Shown here in pieces: positions 25,566 through 33,557 of a DNA stretch of 64,000 nt. Each line of letters starts with the position of its first letter. Position 1 is the first letter of the stretch. Source of the stretch: SZUA-309 sp965230005 (GTDB lineage: Bacteria > Pseudomonadota > Gammaproteobacteria > Pseudomonadales > Azotimanducaceae); the NCBI GenBank assembly GCA_965230005.1, contig OZ245934.1, positions 1,736,001 through 1,800,000 on the forward strand, in the 5' to 3' direction. The notes below the pieces were generated by a model that searched no databases, was not told where the DNA came from, and was given only the letters and a program-made list of their open reading frames with translations. The translations under genes were made by a program, and so were the position numbers.

Positions 25566-25997
25566 TCAGGATGGGTTTGTCCGGTTTTGAAAGGTTGCGT
25601 TGACTCGGGCGACGAGGTTGTCGTGGCCGGAGACCAGGCAGCTGGCCACACAGCTCCGTCCCACCTTGTGTACCGTCGTATCCGTCGCGATCCATTGCCC
25701 TGCCCTCGCTACGCCCAGGTAATCGATCGCCAGATTCGAGGTCACGAGACTCCCCACCTCGAGACCCTGATTGATCAGAACCCGCCCGATACTGACCCCG
25801 ATGGCGTTGTCTGCAAGTGCGGCGATGAATCCGCCATGCGCGAAGCCCCGCGAATTGCAGTGCGCCGGTGCGAGCTCGACACCGATCTGCACCTGATCGT
25901 CGAGGATGCGTGAGAAGAGGGGCTCCCAGGGATCGGTGAAAGGCGACTGCTTGTAGTGGGGCTCGAAGCCCTCGGGGATGCTGTTCGGATGAGTCAC
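25566..25997 (-). CDS. PaaI-type hotdog thioesterase
   Basis: 143 residues with the hotdog-fold signature NSRGFAHGGFIAALADNAIG (HGG motif) and ASCLVSGHDNLVARVNATFQ at the end. PaaI-like enzymes hydrolyse acyl- or aryl-CoA thioesters in the cytoplasm. First gene of the operon with the saccharopine-dehydrogenase-like and methyltransferase genes. Substrate unknown. Confidence 0.9.
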   Translation of the reverse strand: MTHPNSIPEGFEPHYKQSPFTDPWEPLFSRILDDQVQIGVELAPAHCNSRGFAHGGFIAALADNAIGVSIGRVLINQGLEVGSLVTSNLAIDYLGVARAGQWIATDTTVHKVGRSCVASCLVSGHDNLVARVNATFQNRTNPS

Positions 25998-26078
25998 TGC
26001 GGGAAACGTTCTTTCAGTCGGTGGATTCTACTGCATGGCTTCGAGCAGCAGGGACGCCGCTGCCAAAGGCGCGACGGA

Positions 26079-26690
26079 CTAGCCGGCGCGGAGCACCGAC
26101 AACACACGATTTCTGAAGGATCGTCGCACGGCGGCGTACTGACGCTCTCCCAGCATGCCCTCGAGCGTCGGTTGAGAAATCTTGAAATAGCTGACGGCGC
26201 CAAGCGCGTGGTAGAGATAGGCGAAGGCCTCCGCCGGCGAAAGTGCCGCGTGGGCCGGATCTGCTCGAACCATGGCCACCAGCGACTCGAGATGCTCCTT
26301 GAGATGCCAGTGGTCGGCCGCCGGGGCACGGTCCTGATTCTCCAGCAGCTCGCGGATGATGAGCTGCATCTGATCCCCGGAATCGCTCTCCAGCATCTCG
26401 AGCATGAAGGTCTCGAAACGCTCGGCCGGGGGCAGGTTCCGGGGCTCGAGCGCCGTCACCCGCTCTGCCAGATGCTCCGCCAGGGCCGTCAGGACCTCCG
26501 AGAACAGGCGCTCCTTGCTGCCGAAGTGATGCAGCAGGGTCTGTTTCGTCAATCCAACTTCAGTGGCAATGCTGGCGATGCTGGTGCCGTGAAAGCCTCG
26601 CTGCGCGAACTGACGGCGGGCCTCGTCGAAGAGGCGCTGGCGATTGAGATCAGCATTGGCTTTTGTGGATCGGGGCACTCGTAGGACCAC
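26079..26690 (-). CDS. TetR-family regulator of the adjacent crotonase unit
   Basis: 203 residues. The helix-turn-helix spans about residues 15-60 (RQRLFDEARRQFAQRGFHGT, SIASIATEVGLTKQTLLHHF). The C-terminal domain has no clear ligand motif. Divergent from the enoyl-CoA hydratase gene; the 102-bp gap contains two TACC-N4-GGTA palindromes, so it very probably represses both directions and responds to an acyl-CoA or similar ligand, as other TetR regulators of fatty-acid or terpenoid breakdown do. Confidence 0.92.
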   Translation of the reverse strand: MVLRVPRSTKANADLNRQRLFDEARRQFAQRGFHGTSIASIATEVGLTKQTLLHHFGSKERLFSEVLTALAEHLAERVTALEPRNLPPAERFETFMLEMLESDSGDQMQLIIRELLENQDRAPAADHWHLKEHLESLVAMVRADPAHAALSPAEAFAYLYHALGAVSYFKISQPTLEGMLGERQYAAVRRSFRNRVLSVLRAG

Positions 26691-26732
26691 TCATGACGTG
26701 GCTGCAAGATAGTGAGTGCGGGGTTGATTGTC

Positions 26733-26768
26733 TACCGATCGGTAATCTATTATATATACCAATCGGTA
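26733..26768. promoter_or_regulatory. Twin TetR operators
   Basis: TACCGATCGGTA (26733-26744) is a perfect 12-bp palindrome; TACCAATCGGTA (26757-26768) is the same site with one central change. They are 24 bp apart start to start, just over two DNA turns, so two TetR dimers would sit on nearly the same face. The AT-rich 10-bp stretch between them (about 26745-26756) could hold a -10 element. Confidence 0.75.
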
Positions 26769-26792
26769 AGTATATTGACCCGGAGAGAGACC

Positions 26793-27671
26793 ATGAACGA
26801 CACAGTCCGCTACGCCAGCGCCGATCAGATCGCAACGATCACCCTGAATCGACCTGAAAAGTTCAACACCCTGCGCGGTGACATCCTCCAGGCCCTCGAG
26901 GAAGCGCTGCAGCGCGCCAATACTGACGACGACGTAAAGGTCATCGTTCTCGAGGGGGCCGGCGACGCATTCTGCGGCGGCTTCGACTTCTCCGGTGATG
27001 GCTACGGCAGCACCGCTCAGGCAGAGCGCGATCCGGGTATGGACATGTACAACGTCACCAGCCGCTTCACGAGCTACATGAATACGTTCATGGGCCTCTG
27101 GCGCGGCCTGAAGCCAACGATCGCCAAAGTGCACGGCTACTGTGTGGGTGGCGGTTCAGAGCTCGCCCTCTGCGCCGATCTGGTCGTCGCCTCGGACTGC
27201 GCCCGTTTCGGCACTCCCTACTCCCGGGTCTGGGGCTGCCACCTCAGCGGCATGTGGGTACAGCGCCTGGGTCTCGCGAAAGCAAAGTACTATGCACTCA
27301 CCGGCGAATGGATCAGTGGCAAGGAGGCGGCCGCCATCGAACTCATCAACTTCTCCTATCCCCTCGAAGCGCTCGATGGGGAAGTGAGCAGCCTGGCGCA
27401 GAAACTGACGACAATTCCGCTCACGCAGCTTGCTGCCATGAAGCTGATCGTCAATCAGGCCTACGACAACATGGGCCTGCAGAGCACGCAGACGCTGGGG
27501 CCGCTACTCGACGGCATCATGCGATTCACGCCGGAAGGCATCGATTTCATCGAAGAAGCTCGCGCCAACGGGGTGCGCTCGGTGATCGAGAAACGGGACG
27601 GTCCTTTCGGCGACTACAGCCAGGCGCCTGCAGAAGCACAGCCGCGGCGCCGCAGCGAGTTGCCGCAATGA
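26793..27671 (+). CDS. Crotonase-fold enoyl-CoA hydratase/isomerase-like protein
   Basis: 292 residues from an ATG preceded by GGAGAGAG. Crotonase motifs: ITLNRPEKFNTLRGDI, GAGDAFCGGFDFSG (oxyanion hole) and VHGYCVGGGSELALCADLVV. The glutamate equivalent to Glu144 of rat hydratase is kept (GGGSELAL), but the Glu164 position reads FGTPYSRVWG, so a tyrosine replaces it. Standard water addition is therefore doubtful; isomerase, C-C hydrolase or racemase chemistry is possible. Controlled by the divergent TetR. The next gene overlaps its stop by 4 bp. Confidence 0.88.
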   Translation: MNDTVRYASADQIATITLNRPEKFNTLRGDILQALEEALQRANTDDDVKVIVLEGAGDAFCGGFDFSGDGYGSTAQAERDPGMDMYNVTSRFTSYMNTFMGLWRGLKPTIAKVHGYCVGGGSELALCADLVVASDCARFGTPYSRVWGCHLSGMWVQRLGLAKAKYYALTGEWISGKEAAAIELINFSYPLEALDGEVSSLAQKLTTIPLTQLAAMKLIVNQAYDNMGLQSTQTLGPLLDGIMRFTPEGIDFIEEARANGVRSVIEKRDGPFGDYSQAPAEAQPRRRSELPQ

Positions 27672-28708
27672 CTGACCAGGGCCCCGAAAGCGTGAAGGCC
27701 ATTCGCGCTCAGGCACACCTGCATCACGCCTACCTGCTCGGGCTGCAGCTGATGATCTCCACGAATCAGCCCAACGAAGTCGTCGGCGACTGGATGTTCC
27801 GGCTGTTTCGCCGCCAGCATCTCGACAAGTTCCTCTCGAGTTTCGAGAAGCTTGGACTCTCGGACCTTCCGCATGCCGTTGCCTGCGCCAAATACCACGT
27901 ACTGTCCAACAATCTCGGGGGCGTTGGCGTGGAGTATATGGTCGAATCCGATCAGAAAGCCTGGGTGCGCTTCCGTTACCCGCGCTGGATGTATCACGGG
28001 CCCACGATCTGTGGCGTACCGGTGGAAGTCAGCCGCGGCTTCCTCAACGGCTGGTATGCCCACAATGGGGTGTCTCTCGACAACCCGCGGCTGGGCTACG
28101 TTTGTGTTTCGGAAGACATGACCGGGGAGTTCGGCCTCTGCGGCTACTTCCAGGAATACGACCATGATCTCGCACCCGAGGATCGCCTGCGCTTCGCCAA
28201 GGGCGAACAGCCCCCTCCCTTTGATCCAGCCGCACAACCTTCCGTGCCTCAGGATCAATGGGACGACGAGCGCCTGGAGAAAGCCAACCGCAACTATGCG
28301 CTCAACTACATACGCAACGGGCTCAGCGAGCTCGTGCACGTGATGGATCCCGAAGAAGCCACTGCACTTTCGAAGCGTGCCGCCCGGCTCATCGGGCTGC
28401 AGTACTTCCAGGAAACGGCAGCGCTCATCGATGCACGCGATGGCGACCTCGAGGACTGCGCGCGCTACCTGGCCGACATGTTTCGGGGCATGGGTGACGA
28501 CATCGAGATCAACCGGCGCCCGGATGCCATCGAGCTGGAGCACGACGGCTTACGGGTCATACGTGGTCTGCCGGAAGAGGAAGCGCGGGTGGTTTTCGAC
28601 TGCTGGGCTGAACTCTGGAAAGGTGCCGCCAGCTCGCAAAGGACCATGAAGCGGCTCACGGTCGAGCGGGATGGCACCGCTGCACGATGGACCCTCGCAC
28701 TGCCGTGA
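27668..28708 (+). CDS. Unrecognised cytoplasmic protein coupled to the crotonase
   Basis: 346 residues. Starts ATGA, overlapping the crotonase stop, so translation is coupled and the two products probably act together. No signal peptide and no membrane helix. Visible features: His-rich start (RAQAHLHHAYLLGLQLMIS), a cysteine- and aromatic-rich middle (FRYPRWMYHGPTICGVPVEV, GEFGLCGYFQEYD) and a helical C-terminal half with ALSKRAARLIGLQYFQETAA. It might be a hydrolase or a lyase but I do not recognise the family and assign no function. Confidence 0.75.
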   Translation: MTDQGPESVKAIRAQAHLHHAYLLGLQLMISTNQPNEVVGDWMFRLFRRQHLDKFLSSFEKLGLSDLPHAVACAKYHVLSNNLGGVGVEYMVESDQKAWVRFRYPRWMYHGPTICGVPVEVSRGFLNGWYAHNGVSLDNPRLGYVCVSEDMTGEFGLCGYFQEYDHDLAPEDRLRFAKGEQPPPFDPAAQPSVPQDQWDDERLEKANRNYALNYIRNGLSELVHVMDPEEATALSKRAARLIGLQYFQETAALIDARDGDLEDCARYLADMFRGMGDDIEINRRPDAIELEHDGLRVIRGLPEEEARVVFDCWAELWKGAASSQRTMKRLTVERDGTAARWTLALP

Positions 28709-29128
28709 AAGCGCCTCGCTCCGGCACGTGTGCGGACACATCGACCGATTTCTGCGGGAAATGCAGATGGATCCCGGGTCCCGCGCACGTAGTCTTCTAG
28801 CTGGCCATCATGGCCCGCCGTCTGGGAGTCGACGAGCCTCCCCGTTCGCCCCCGACTCTCAGGCGGCACCTGTTATGCCGCAATAGATAAGTCGGCTTCC
28901 CCGATGTTTTGTTGCCAGATAACCGCATAGACCCGGTTGTGGATCCCGCTAATATGACAACCGTTCACAGTGAACGCCGGCCAATCCGGCGACGTGCCGC
29001 CCTCACGGCACGCTAATCTGCCTGAGAGTCAACCCCTCCCCAACGACTCCTCACTCTCAGGCAGCGACCCTTTTCTCGAGTGCCTGCACGAGCGTGCCGG
29101 CATTCGGTCGTTCCGGCACAATACCGTG
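28709..29128. other. Non-coding interval between two genes
   Basis: 420 bp without a supportable gene. From 28803 to 29064 it is packed with inverted repeats (listed separately). The longest frame here would extend the lipoprotein gene upstream, but that gene's own signal sequence begins at 29129. No tRNA, terminator T-tract or transposase remnant is visible. Confidence 0.5.
28803..29064. repeat. Cluster of consecutive inverted repeats
   Basis: In order: GGCCAT-1-ATGGCC (28803-28815); CTGGGAGTCG with CGACTCTCAG (28822-28831 and 28853-28862, one mismatch); GCGGCA-7-TGCCGC (28863-28868, 28876-28881); AACCG-8-CGGTT (28921-28938); CGTTCAC-1-GTGAACG (28962-28976); CGCCGG-5-CCGGCG (28975-28991); CGTGCCG-6-CGGCACG (28993-29012); CTGCCTGAGAGT-23-ACTCTCAGGCAG (29018-29029, 29053-29064). 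The word CTGAGAGT, or its complement ACTCTCAG, recurs in the second and last pairs. May fold as a structured RNA or be a palindromic repeat element. Confidence 0.6.
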
Positions 29129-30322
29129 ATGCTGCGCACACCAGGCCTCCTGTACGTCCTGTTACTCGCTGGCCTTACCGCCTGCGGCCAACCAGCCCAT
29201 GACCACCCCGCTACGGACGTTCTGAGCTTCATGCACGACACGGAACAGAAACTGCTCGACGCGCTCGAACAGGACGAGACGCTGCCAGGCGCTTCCCTGC
29301 ACATCATCGCGCCGGGTCTGTCGCTCGATTGGGGCGCTGGCGTCGGCTACGCCGATGCAGATGAAAGGGTGCCCTTCACGGCCCGCCATCCAATCCGGAT
29401 CTCGAGCGTCACCAAGCCTTTCGTCGCGGCAGCCATCCTGAGGCTTCAGGAGCAGGGGCGCATCGAGCTCGACGCACCGATCGCCCGCTACCTCACGGCC
29501 ACGCACCAGGAGATCCTGGCAACGGGCGACTACGATCCGGAGGCACTTACGGTCCGTCACCTGTTGACGCACACATCCGGCCTCGTGGACACCTTCAACA
29601 CCAAGTCCTTTCAGGACTACTTCCTGGCGGTGCTGGAAGGCGGAGCGACAAAAACCTTTACGCTCGAAGAACAGCTGGCTGCCGCTGTCGAAGGCGGCGA
29701 GCCGACCGGCGCCCCGGGCGAAAGACAGCTCTACACAGACACGGGTTACATCCTTCTCGGTGCAATACTCGAACGGATCACCGGCCAGGACATGGCCAAC
29801 GCAACGCGCAGCCTCACCGGCTATGGCGAGTTCGCTCCGGACAACACCTGGTGGGAGATCTACGAAGAGCCTCCGGCCGGCGCCCTTGACCGCGCAAGCC
29901 AGTACTACGGCACCTTCCAAGGCGACGGCTTCGGCACAGCGCCCTTCGATCTCTTCGGGGGCGGCGGCATGATCTCGTCGGCAGAGGAACTGGCCCGGTT
30001 CTTCTGGGCACTGTTCCACGACCAGGTATTCGACGACCCCGCCACGCTCGCGCTCATGCAGTCGGTCTTTCACCCGGAGGTTCACGACGACGCAGACGGG
30101 CTGCTCAAGCGACATGGTCTCCAGGCCTGGGACCTGGGCGGCAGAACCGTCTACGGCCACGGCGGCTGGTGGGGCGTGGCCGTGCTCTACTCCCCCGAGG
30201 ACGACGTCCTCGTCGCCGGCAACTGGCTCCAGCAACAGTCGAGCGAACGGATGGGTGAACTCACGAGAGAGATCATGGCCGATGTGTTGCGTTTGAGCAG
30301 CGAGCGCGCAGTCAGTCGCTAG
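29129..30322 (+). CDS. Lipoprotein of the serine beta-lactamase/penicillin-binding family
   Basis: 397 residues starting MLRTPGLLYVLLLAGLTACG, a lipoprotein signal with lipobox LTAC, so it should be anchored to the outer membrane facing the periplasm. Class C-like serine hydrolase: SxxK in RISSVTKPFVAA, YxN-like tyrosine in LYTDTGYILLGAILE (YTD instead of YSN), and a HGG-type third motif in YGHGGWWGVAVLYSP. Likely a D-alanyl-D-alanine carboxypeptidase-like enzyme, esterase or peptidase; true beta-lactamase activity is not implied. The longer frame from 28970 lacks a signal and is rejected. Confidence 0.87.
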   Translation: MLRTPGLLYVLLLAGLTACGQPAHDHPATDVLSFMHDTEQKLLDALEQDETLPGASLHIIAPGLSLDWGAGVGYADADERVPFTARHPIRISSVTKPFVAAAILRLQEQGRIELDAPIARYLTATHQEILATGDYDPEALTVRHLLTHTSGLVDTFNTKSFQDYFLAVLEGGATKTFTLEEQLAAAVEGGEPTGAPGERQLYTDTGYILLGAILERITGQDMANATRSLTGYGEFAPDNTWWEIYEEPPAGALDRASQYYGTFQGDGFGTAPFDLFGGGGMISSAEELARFFWALFHDQVFDDPATLALMQSVFHPEVHDDADGLLKRHGLQAWDLGGRTVYGHGGWWGVAVLYSPEDDVLVAGNWLQQQSSERMGELTREIMADVLRLSSERAVSR

Positions 30323-30440
30323 CTCGCGGTATCAGTCGGGCGATCAAGCGGGCCTCCGCCAGGGCTGAATGCTGCGCGACCGCGGCTACACCAGGACAGA
30401 GACGCCTTAGAAGACACCGCTTTCAAGAGGTTCGAACGGC

Positions 30441-30469
30441 TTGAGTCGTGGTATCCAATCGGATACCAT
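30441..30469 (+). promoter_or_regulatory. Promoter with embedded operator for the XRE/nucleotidyltransferase pair
   Basis: TTGAGT (30441-30446) and TACCAT (30464-30469) are spaced by 17 bp. The dyad TGGTATCC-AATC-GGATACCA (30449-30468, perfect 8-bp arms) fills the spacer and -10, as in self-repressed toxin-antitoxin operons. Start of transcription would be at about 30476, the A of the ATG, so the messenger may be leaderless. Confidence 0.6.
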
Positions 30470-30475
30470 TTGTTC

Positions 30476-30817
30476 ATGGACGTACACTCTGTCTCCCACC
30501 CCGATTCCACCGCATCACTGCTGCGCACTGCGCGGGTAGAGGCAAAGCTCTCTCTCCGGGAGCTTGCCGACCGGGCGAACACCTCCCACGCGACGCTCTC
30601 GGCTTATGAAAAGGGCCGAAAGGTCCCCTCTGTCACCACCTACCTCCGCATCCTCGAGGCCTGCGGCAATGCCGTGGATATAAGGCTCAGCCCTCGCGTT
30701 CGGGAACGGGATGGCATCCCGCGCGGTGAAGAACTGGAAGCAGTGCTGGCACTGGCGGCGCAATTTCCGTCACGGACGTCCCGACATCTGCAGTTCCCCG
30801 TCTTCCCCCATGGATGA
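30476..30817 (+). CDS. XRE-family DNA-binding protein, probable antitoxin
   Basis: 113 residues. Helix-turn-helix of the Cro/CI type at about residues 15-70: LRTARVEAKLSLRELADRAN, TSHATLSAYEKGRKVPSVTT. The C-terminal 40 residues are less ordered (SPRVRERDGIPRGEELE), as in antitoxins that wrap a toxin. The next gene overlaps it by 8 bp. Its own promoter carries a perfect dyad, consistent with autoregulation. Start is the ATG at 30476; the TTG two codons earlier lies in the promoter. Confidence 0.85.
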   Translation: MDVHSVSHPDSTASLLRTARVEAKLSLRELADRANTSHATLSAYEKGRKVPSVTTYLRILEACGNAVDIRLSPRVRERDGIPRGEELEAVLALAAQFPSRTSRHLQFPVFPHG

Positions 30818-31340
30818 CCTGGTCGAAAAGATTACCGTCCTGCACAAGACGCTCGACGCAGGCGCAGTACCGCACGCCTTCGGCGGCGCTCTGGCCCTCG
30901 CCTGGTGTACGGAGCGGGCCCGCGGCACCATCGACATCGACGTGAATCTGCTCATCCCGGCCGAAGACTGGGAGCACGCTCTCGCCGTTCTGCCTGAGGG
31001 TGTGCAGGTGACCGCAAAGGACCGGCAGCTTCTGAAGCGAGACGGTCAGGTGCGCGTCTGGTGGGACAAAACGCCGCTGGATCTCTTTCTCAATTCCACG
31101 GACTTTCACGACGGCATCGCCGGGCGGGTGCGTTGGGAATCCCTTGGTGGGACGTCGCTGCCGTTCCTGTCCTGCTTCGATCTGGCCGTCTTCAAGGCCT
31201 TCTTCAACCGCACGAAAGACTGGGCGGACCTGGAAGAGATGGCAGCCGCGGGCACGCTCGATCGGACGCGGGTGCAGGCCACACTCATCGGCTATCTCGG
31301 GGCGGACGACGAAAGGGTCGCAAAACTCACTGACCTCTGA
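30810..31340 (+). CDS. Nucleotidyltransferase-fold protein, probable toxin or defence effector
   Basis: 176 residues, MDDLVEK start overlapping the XRE stop. Polymerase-beta-like nucleotidyltransferase signs: HAFGGALALAWCTERARGTIDIDVNLLIP with GG (25-26) and D42-x-D44, and a third aspartate D91 in PLDLFLNSTDF, matching the three-carboxylate metal site. Resembles the AbiEii/MenA-type and DUF6036-like transferases paired with antitoxins; these toxins can modify tRNA. No HEPN partner is seen. Whether it is toxic is inference from gene order. Confidence 0.72.
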   Translation: MDDLVEKITVLHKTLDAGAVPHAFGGALALAWCTERARGTIDIDVNLLIPAEDWEHALAVLPEGVQVTAKDRQLLKRDGQVRVWWDKTPLDLFLNSTDFHDGIAGRVRWESLGGTSLPFLSCFDLAVFKAFFNRTKDWADLEEMAAAGTLDRTRVQATLIGYLGADDERVAKLTDL

Positions 31341-31453
31341 GCGTATCCGCACCCAGCCCCGAGTCCTGTCATGGACCATTCACTGTTCCGTCAACGGTGG
31401 GTCAAGTGTCTCGTCTAGCGTACGCGACGAACTGCCACCGCATCGGAGTGCCC

Positions 31454-32560
31454 ATGACTTTCGCCACAGCTTCTCGAGCCGCTACCCTCTTCGCCTCTGT
31501 GCTGACGATCCTGAGTCCGTTAGCCGCTGCTGATGACGATGACCGAATCCGCCTCGAATTCATCGGCGATGCTCAGATCCCTTCTGGTTTCCTCTTCGAA
31601 GAAACCGTGGTCGGAGGCCTCTCGGGCATCGACTACGACACCGAGACCGGCGCCTACGTCGCCATCAGCGACGATCGCGGCGCCCCGCGCTACTACAACC
31701 TGACCATCGATCTCAGCGACGGCTGGCTCATGGACGGCGATGTGGAGATTACCGGCGTTACCAGCATTCTCGACGTCGGCGATGTCCCGTTTACAGCGGC
31801 GCCTGACCCGGAAGGCATTCGTCTCTTGCCATTTCCGGGCCTCATCTACTGGACCAGCGAACGCGCCGGCTCAGACACCACGCCCTGGACCCGGATCATG
31901 ACCACCGACGGGCGCTATGTGGATGAGTTCGATCTGCCGGAGAAATTCGTCGGAGTACCGGGCGTGTCTGGTACGCGCAACAACCTGGGTTTCGAGAGCC
32001 TTACCTTCGGGCGCAACGAGCGCACCGTGATCTCCGCCAACGAAAGCGCCCTGGTGCAGGATGGTGAGCCGGCGTCGCTCACGGAAGGCGCCCCAGCTCG
32101 TGTGCTCAAGCAGAACAATCGGACTGGCGAAGCCGGTAAGGAGTACATCTACTGGGTGGATCCAATCGCGGAGGCGCCCGAGCCCGCCGACGGCTTTGCG
32201 GATAGTGGCCTGGTAGAACTGCTGACCCTGGATCGGAAGTGGCTCCTCGCCATGGAACGATCTTTCGCCGTTGGACCGGCGGGCTACACCATCAAGCTTT
32301 ACCTGACGACCACGAAAGGTGCCACGAACGTACGCCGTTTCGACTCCATTGCTGGACGCCACATACGGCCCATGAAAAAGAAACTCCTCCTGAATCTGGA
32401 AGACGTGGGCATAACCCCGGACAACGTCGAGGGCATGACTTTCGGTCCGCGTGTAGACGGCAAGCGCACGCTGATTCTCGTCTCCGACGACAACTTCAGC
32501 GCCTTCGGGCCTCAGGTGAACCAGTTCGTTGCCTTCAAGATCCTCGAAGAGGACGAATGA
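31454..32560 (+). CDS. Exported esterase-like phytase-family protein
   Basis: 368 residues from an ATG that opens a signal peptide (MTFATASRAATLFASVLTIL, then SPLAAADD). Mature protein matches the 'esterase-like activity of phytase' family (PF13449-like): GGLSGIDYDTETGAYVAISD, PDPEGIRLLP, NNLGFESLTF, NVEGMTFGP. A beta-propeller with likely Ca2+ sites is expected. Periplasmic. Substrate unknown, presumably a phosphate or carboxylate ester. The upstream in-frame part (31397-31453) looks non-coding. Confidence 0.85.
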   Translation: MTFATASRAATLFASVLTILSPLAAADDDDRIRLEFIGDAQIPSGFLFEETVVGGLSGIDYDTETGAYVAISDDRGAPRYYNLTIDLSDGWLMDGDVEITGVTSILDVGDVPFTAAPDPEGIRLLPFPGLIYWTSERAGSDTTPWTRIMTTDGRYVDEFDLPEKFVGVPGVSGTRNNLGFESLTFGRNERTVISANESALVQDGEPASLTEGAPARVLKQNNRTGEAGKEYIYWVDPIAEAPEPADGFADSGLVELLTLDRKWLLAMERSFAVGPAGYTIKLYLTTTKGATNVRRFDSIAGRHIRPMKKKLLLNLEDVGITPDNVEGMTFGPRVDGKRTLILVSDDNFSAFGPQVNQFVAFKILEEDE

Positions 32561-32702
32561 AGCCGGCTTTGCCGTGCGCCCGACGATCTGTCAGGCGCAC
32601 TGACGCTCCACGAGCCGCGCCGGCGCCCTGCCCCGGCGCTCGTTGACAGCATGCAAAGGAGACTCGAACATCCCAGCATCACCCGCCTGCTGGAAGCCCA
32701 CC

Positions 32703-33518
32703 ATGCACGACATTCCTGTGCGCAGAATGGAATTCGAGATACCCACAGCCGACGACTTCGATCCGAAGTGGATGGCGAACGACATCATGCAGTCCTACCT
32801 GTCCACGGGCATCAGTCTCTACGTCGCCTATCTGGAACCTTTCCTGGTCAAGTCCATGCGCCGGGTCCTGGATCAGATCACGGACGACGAGCTCCGCGAA
32901 AACGTCGACCGTTTCGCCCGCCAGGAAGCCCAGCACTACATGCAGCACGAGCGTTTCAATCAGGCCATTCTCGGTCAGGGATACCCGGGACTGCAGGAAC
33001 GCTTCGACCTGTTGAAGGCCGACTTCGCGAATTTTCTGGCCAATCGCAGTGACAAATGGTGCGTTGGTTTCGTCGAAGGTTTTGAGGCGCTCACCACGCA
33101 GCTCGCCCTGGAAAGCCTGAAGGCGCTCGGCCGCGAGCACCCGAAGACCGATCCGCGCTTTGCCGCGCTTTTCGAATGGCACATGGCGGAAGAGATCGAA
33201 CATCGAGACGTCGCCTTCGACATCTACGAGCACCTCTACGGGGACTATCTCTTCCGGGTCAGAATGTGCTGGGTGGCCCAGCACCACATTCTGAGTTTCA
33301 TCAGCGACTGCATGGCGATCATGTCGGCCACGGACGTCGAGCGGCACGGACCCAGCTACGAAGTCACGAGCACACAGCGCGCAATGCTCTGGGTGGTGAT
33401 GGCGCCGAAAATCCTGAAGACCATGACGCCCTGGTACTCACCGCACCGCTACGACGTGCCGGACAGCATCGCCGATGTGTCCGAGAAACTGTCGACGCAG
33501 GCCACCTCCGTCAGCTGA
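32703..33518 (+). CDS. PF10118-type metal-dependent hydrolase (predicted di-iron protein)
   Basis: 271 residues from MHDIPVRRMEF. Two ExxH motifs, RQEAQHYMQHERF and MAEEIEHRDVAFDIYEHLYG, lie on helices separated by about 90 residues, the ferritin-like di-iron pattern. The family is annotated as metal-dependent hydrolase, though its chemistry is poorly known. No signal peptide. Length is in the usual range. The earlier in-frame start (32643) has cysteine-rich leader sequence without family similarity and is less likely. Confidence 0.82.
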   Translation: MHDIPVRRMEFEIPTADDFDPKWMANDIMQSYLSTGISLYVAYLEPFLVKSMRRVLDQITDDELRENVDRFARQEAQHYMQHERFNQAILGQGYPGLQERFDLLKADFANFLANRSDKWCVGFVEGFEALTTQLALESLKALGREHPKTDPRFAALFEWHMAEEIEHRDVAFDIYEHLYGDYLFRVRMCWVAQHHILSFISDCMAIMSATDVERHGPSYEVTSTQRAMLWVVMAPKILKTMTPWYSPHRYDVPDSIADVSEKLSTQATSVS

Positions 33519-33557
33519 TCAACGCCTCTCCGATCCGATCGCGCCGTCGAGTGAATC

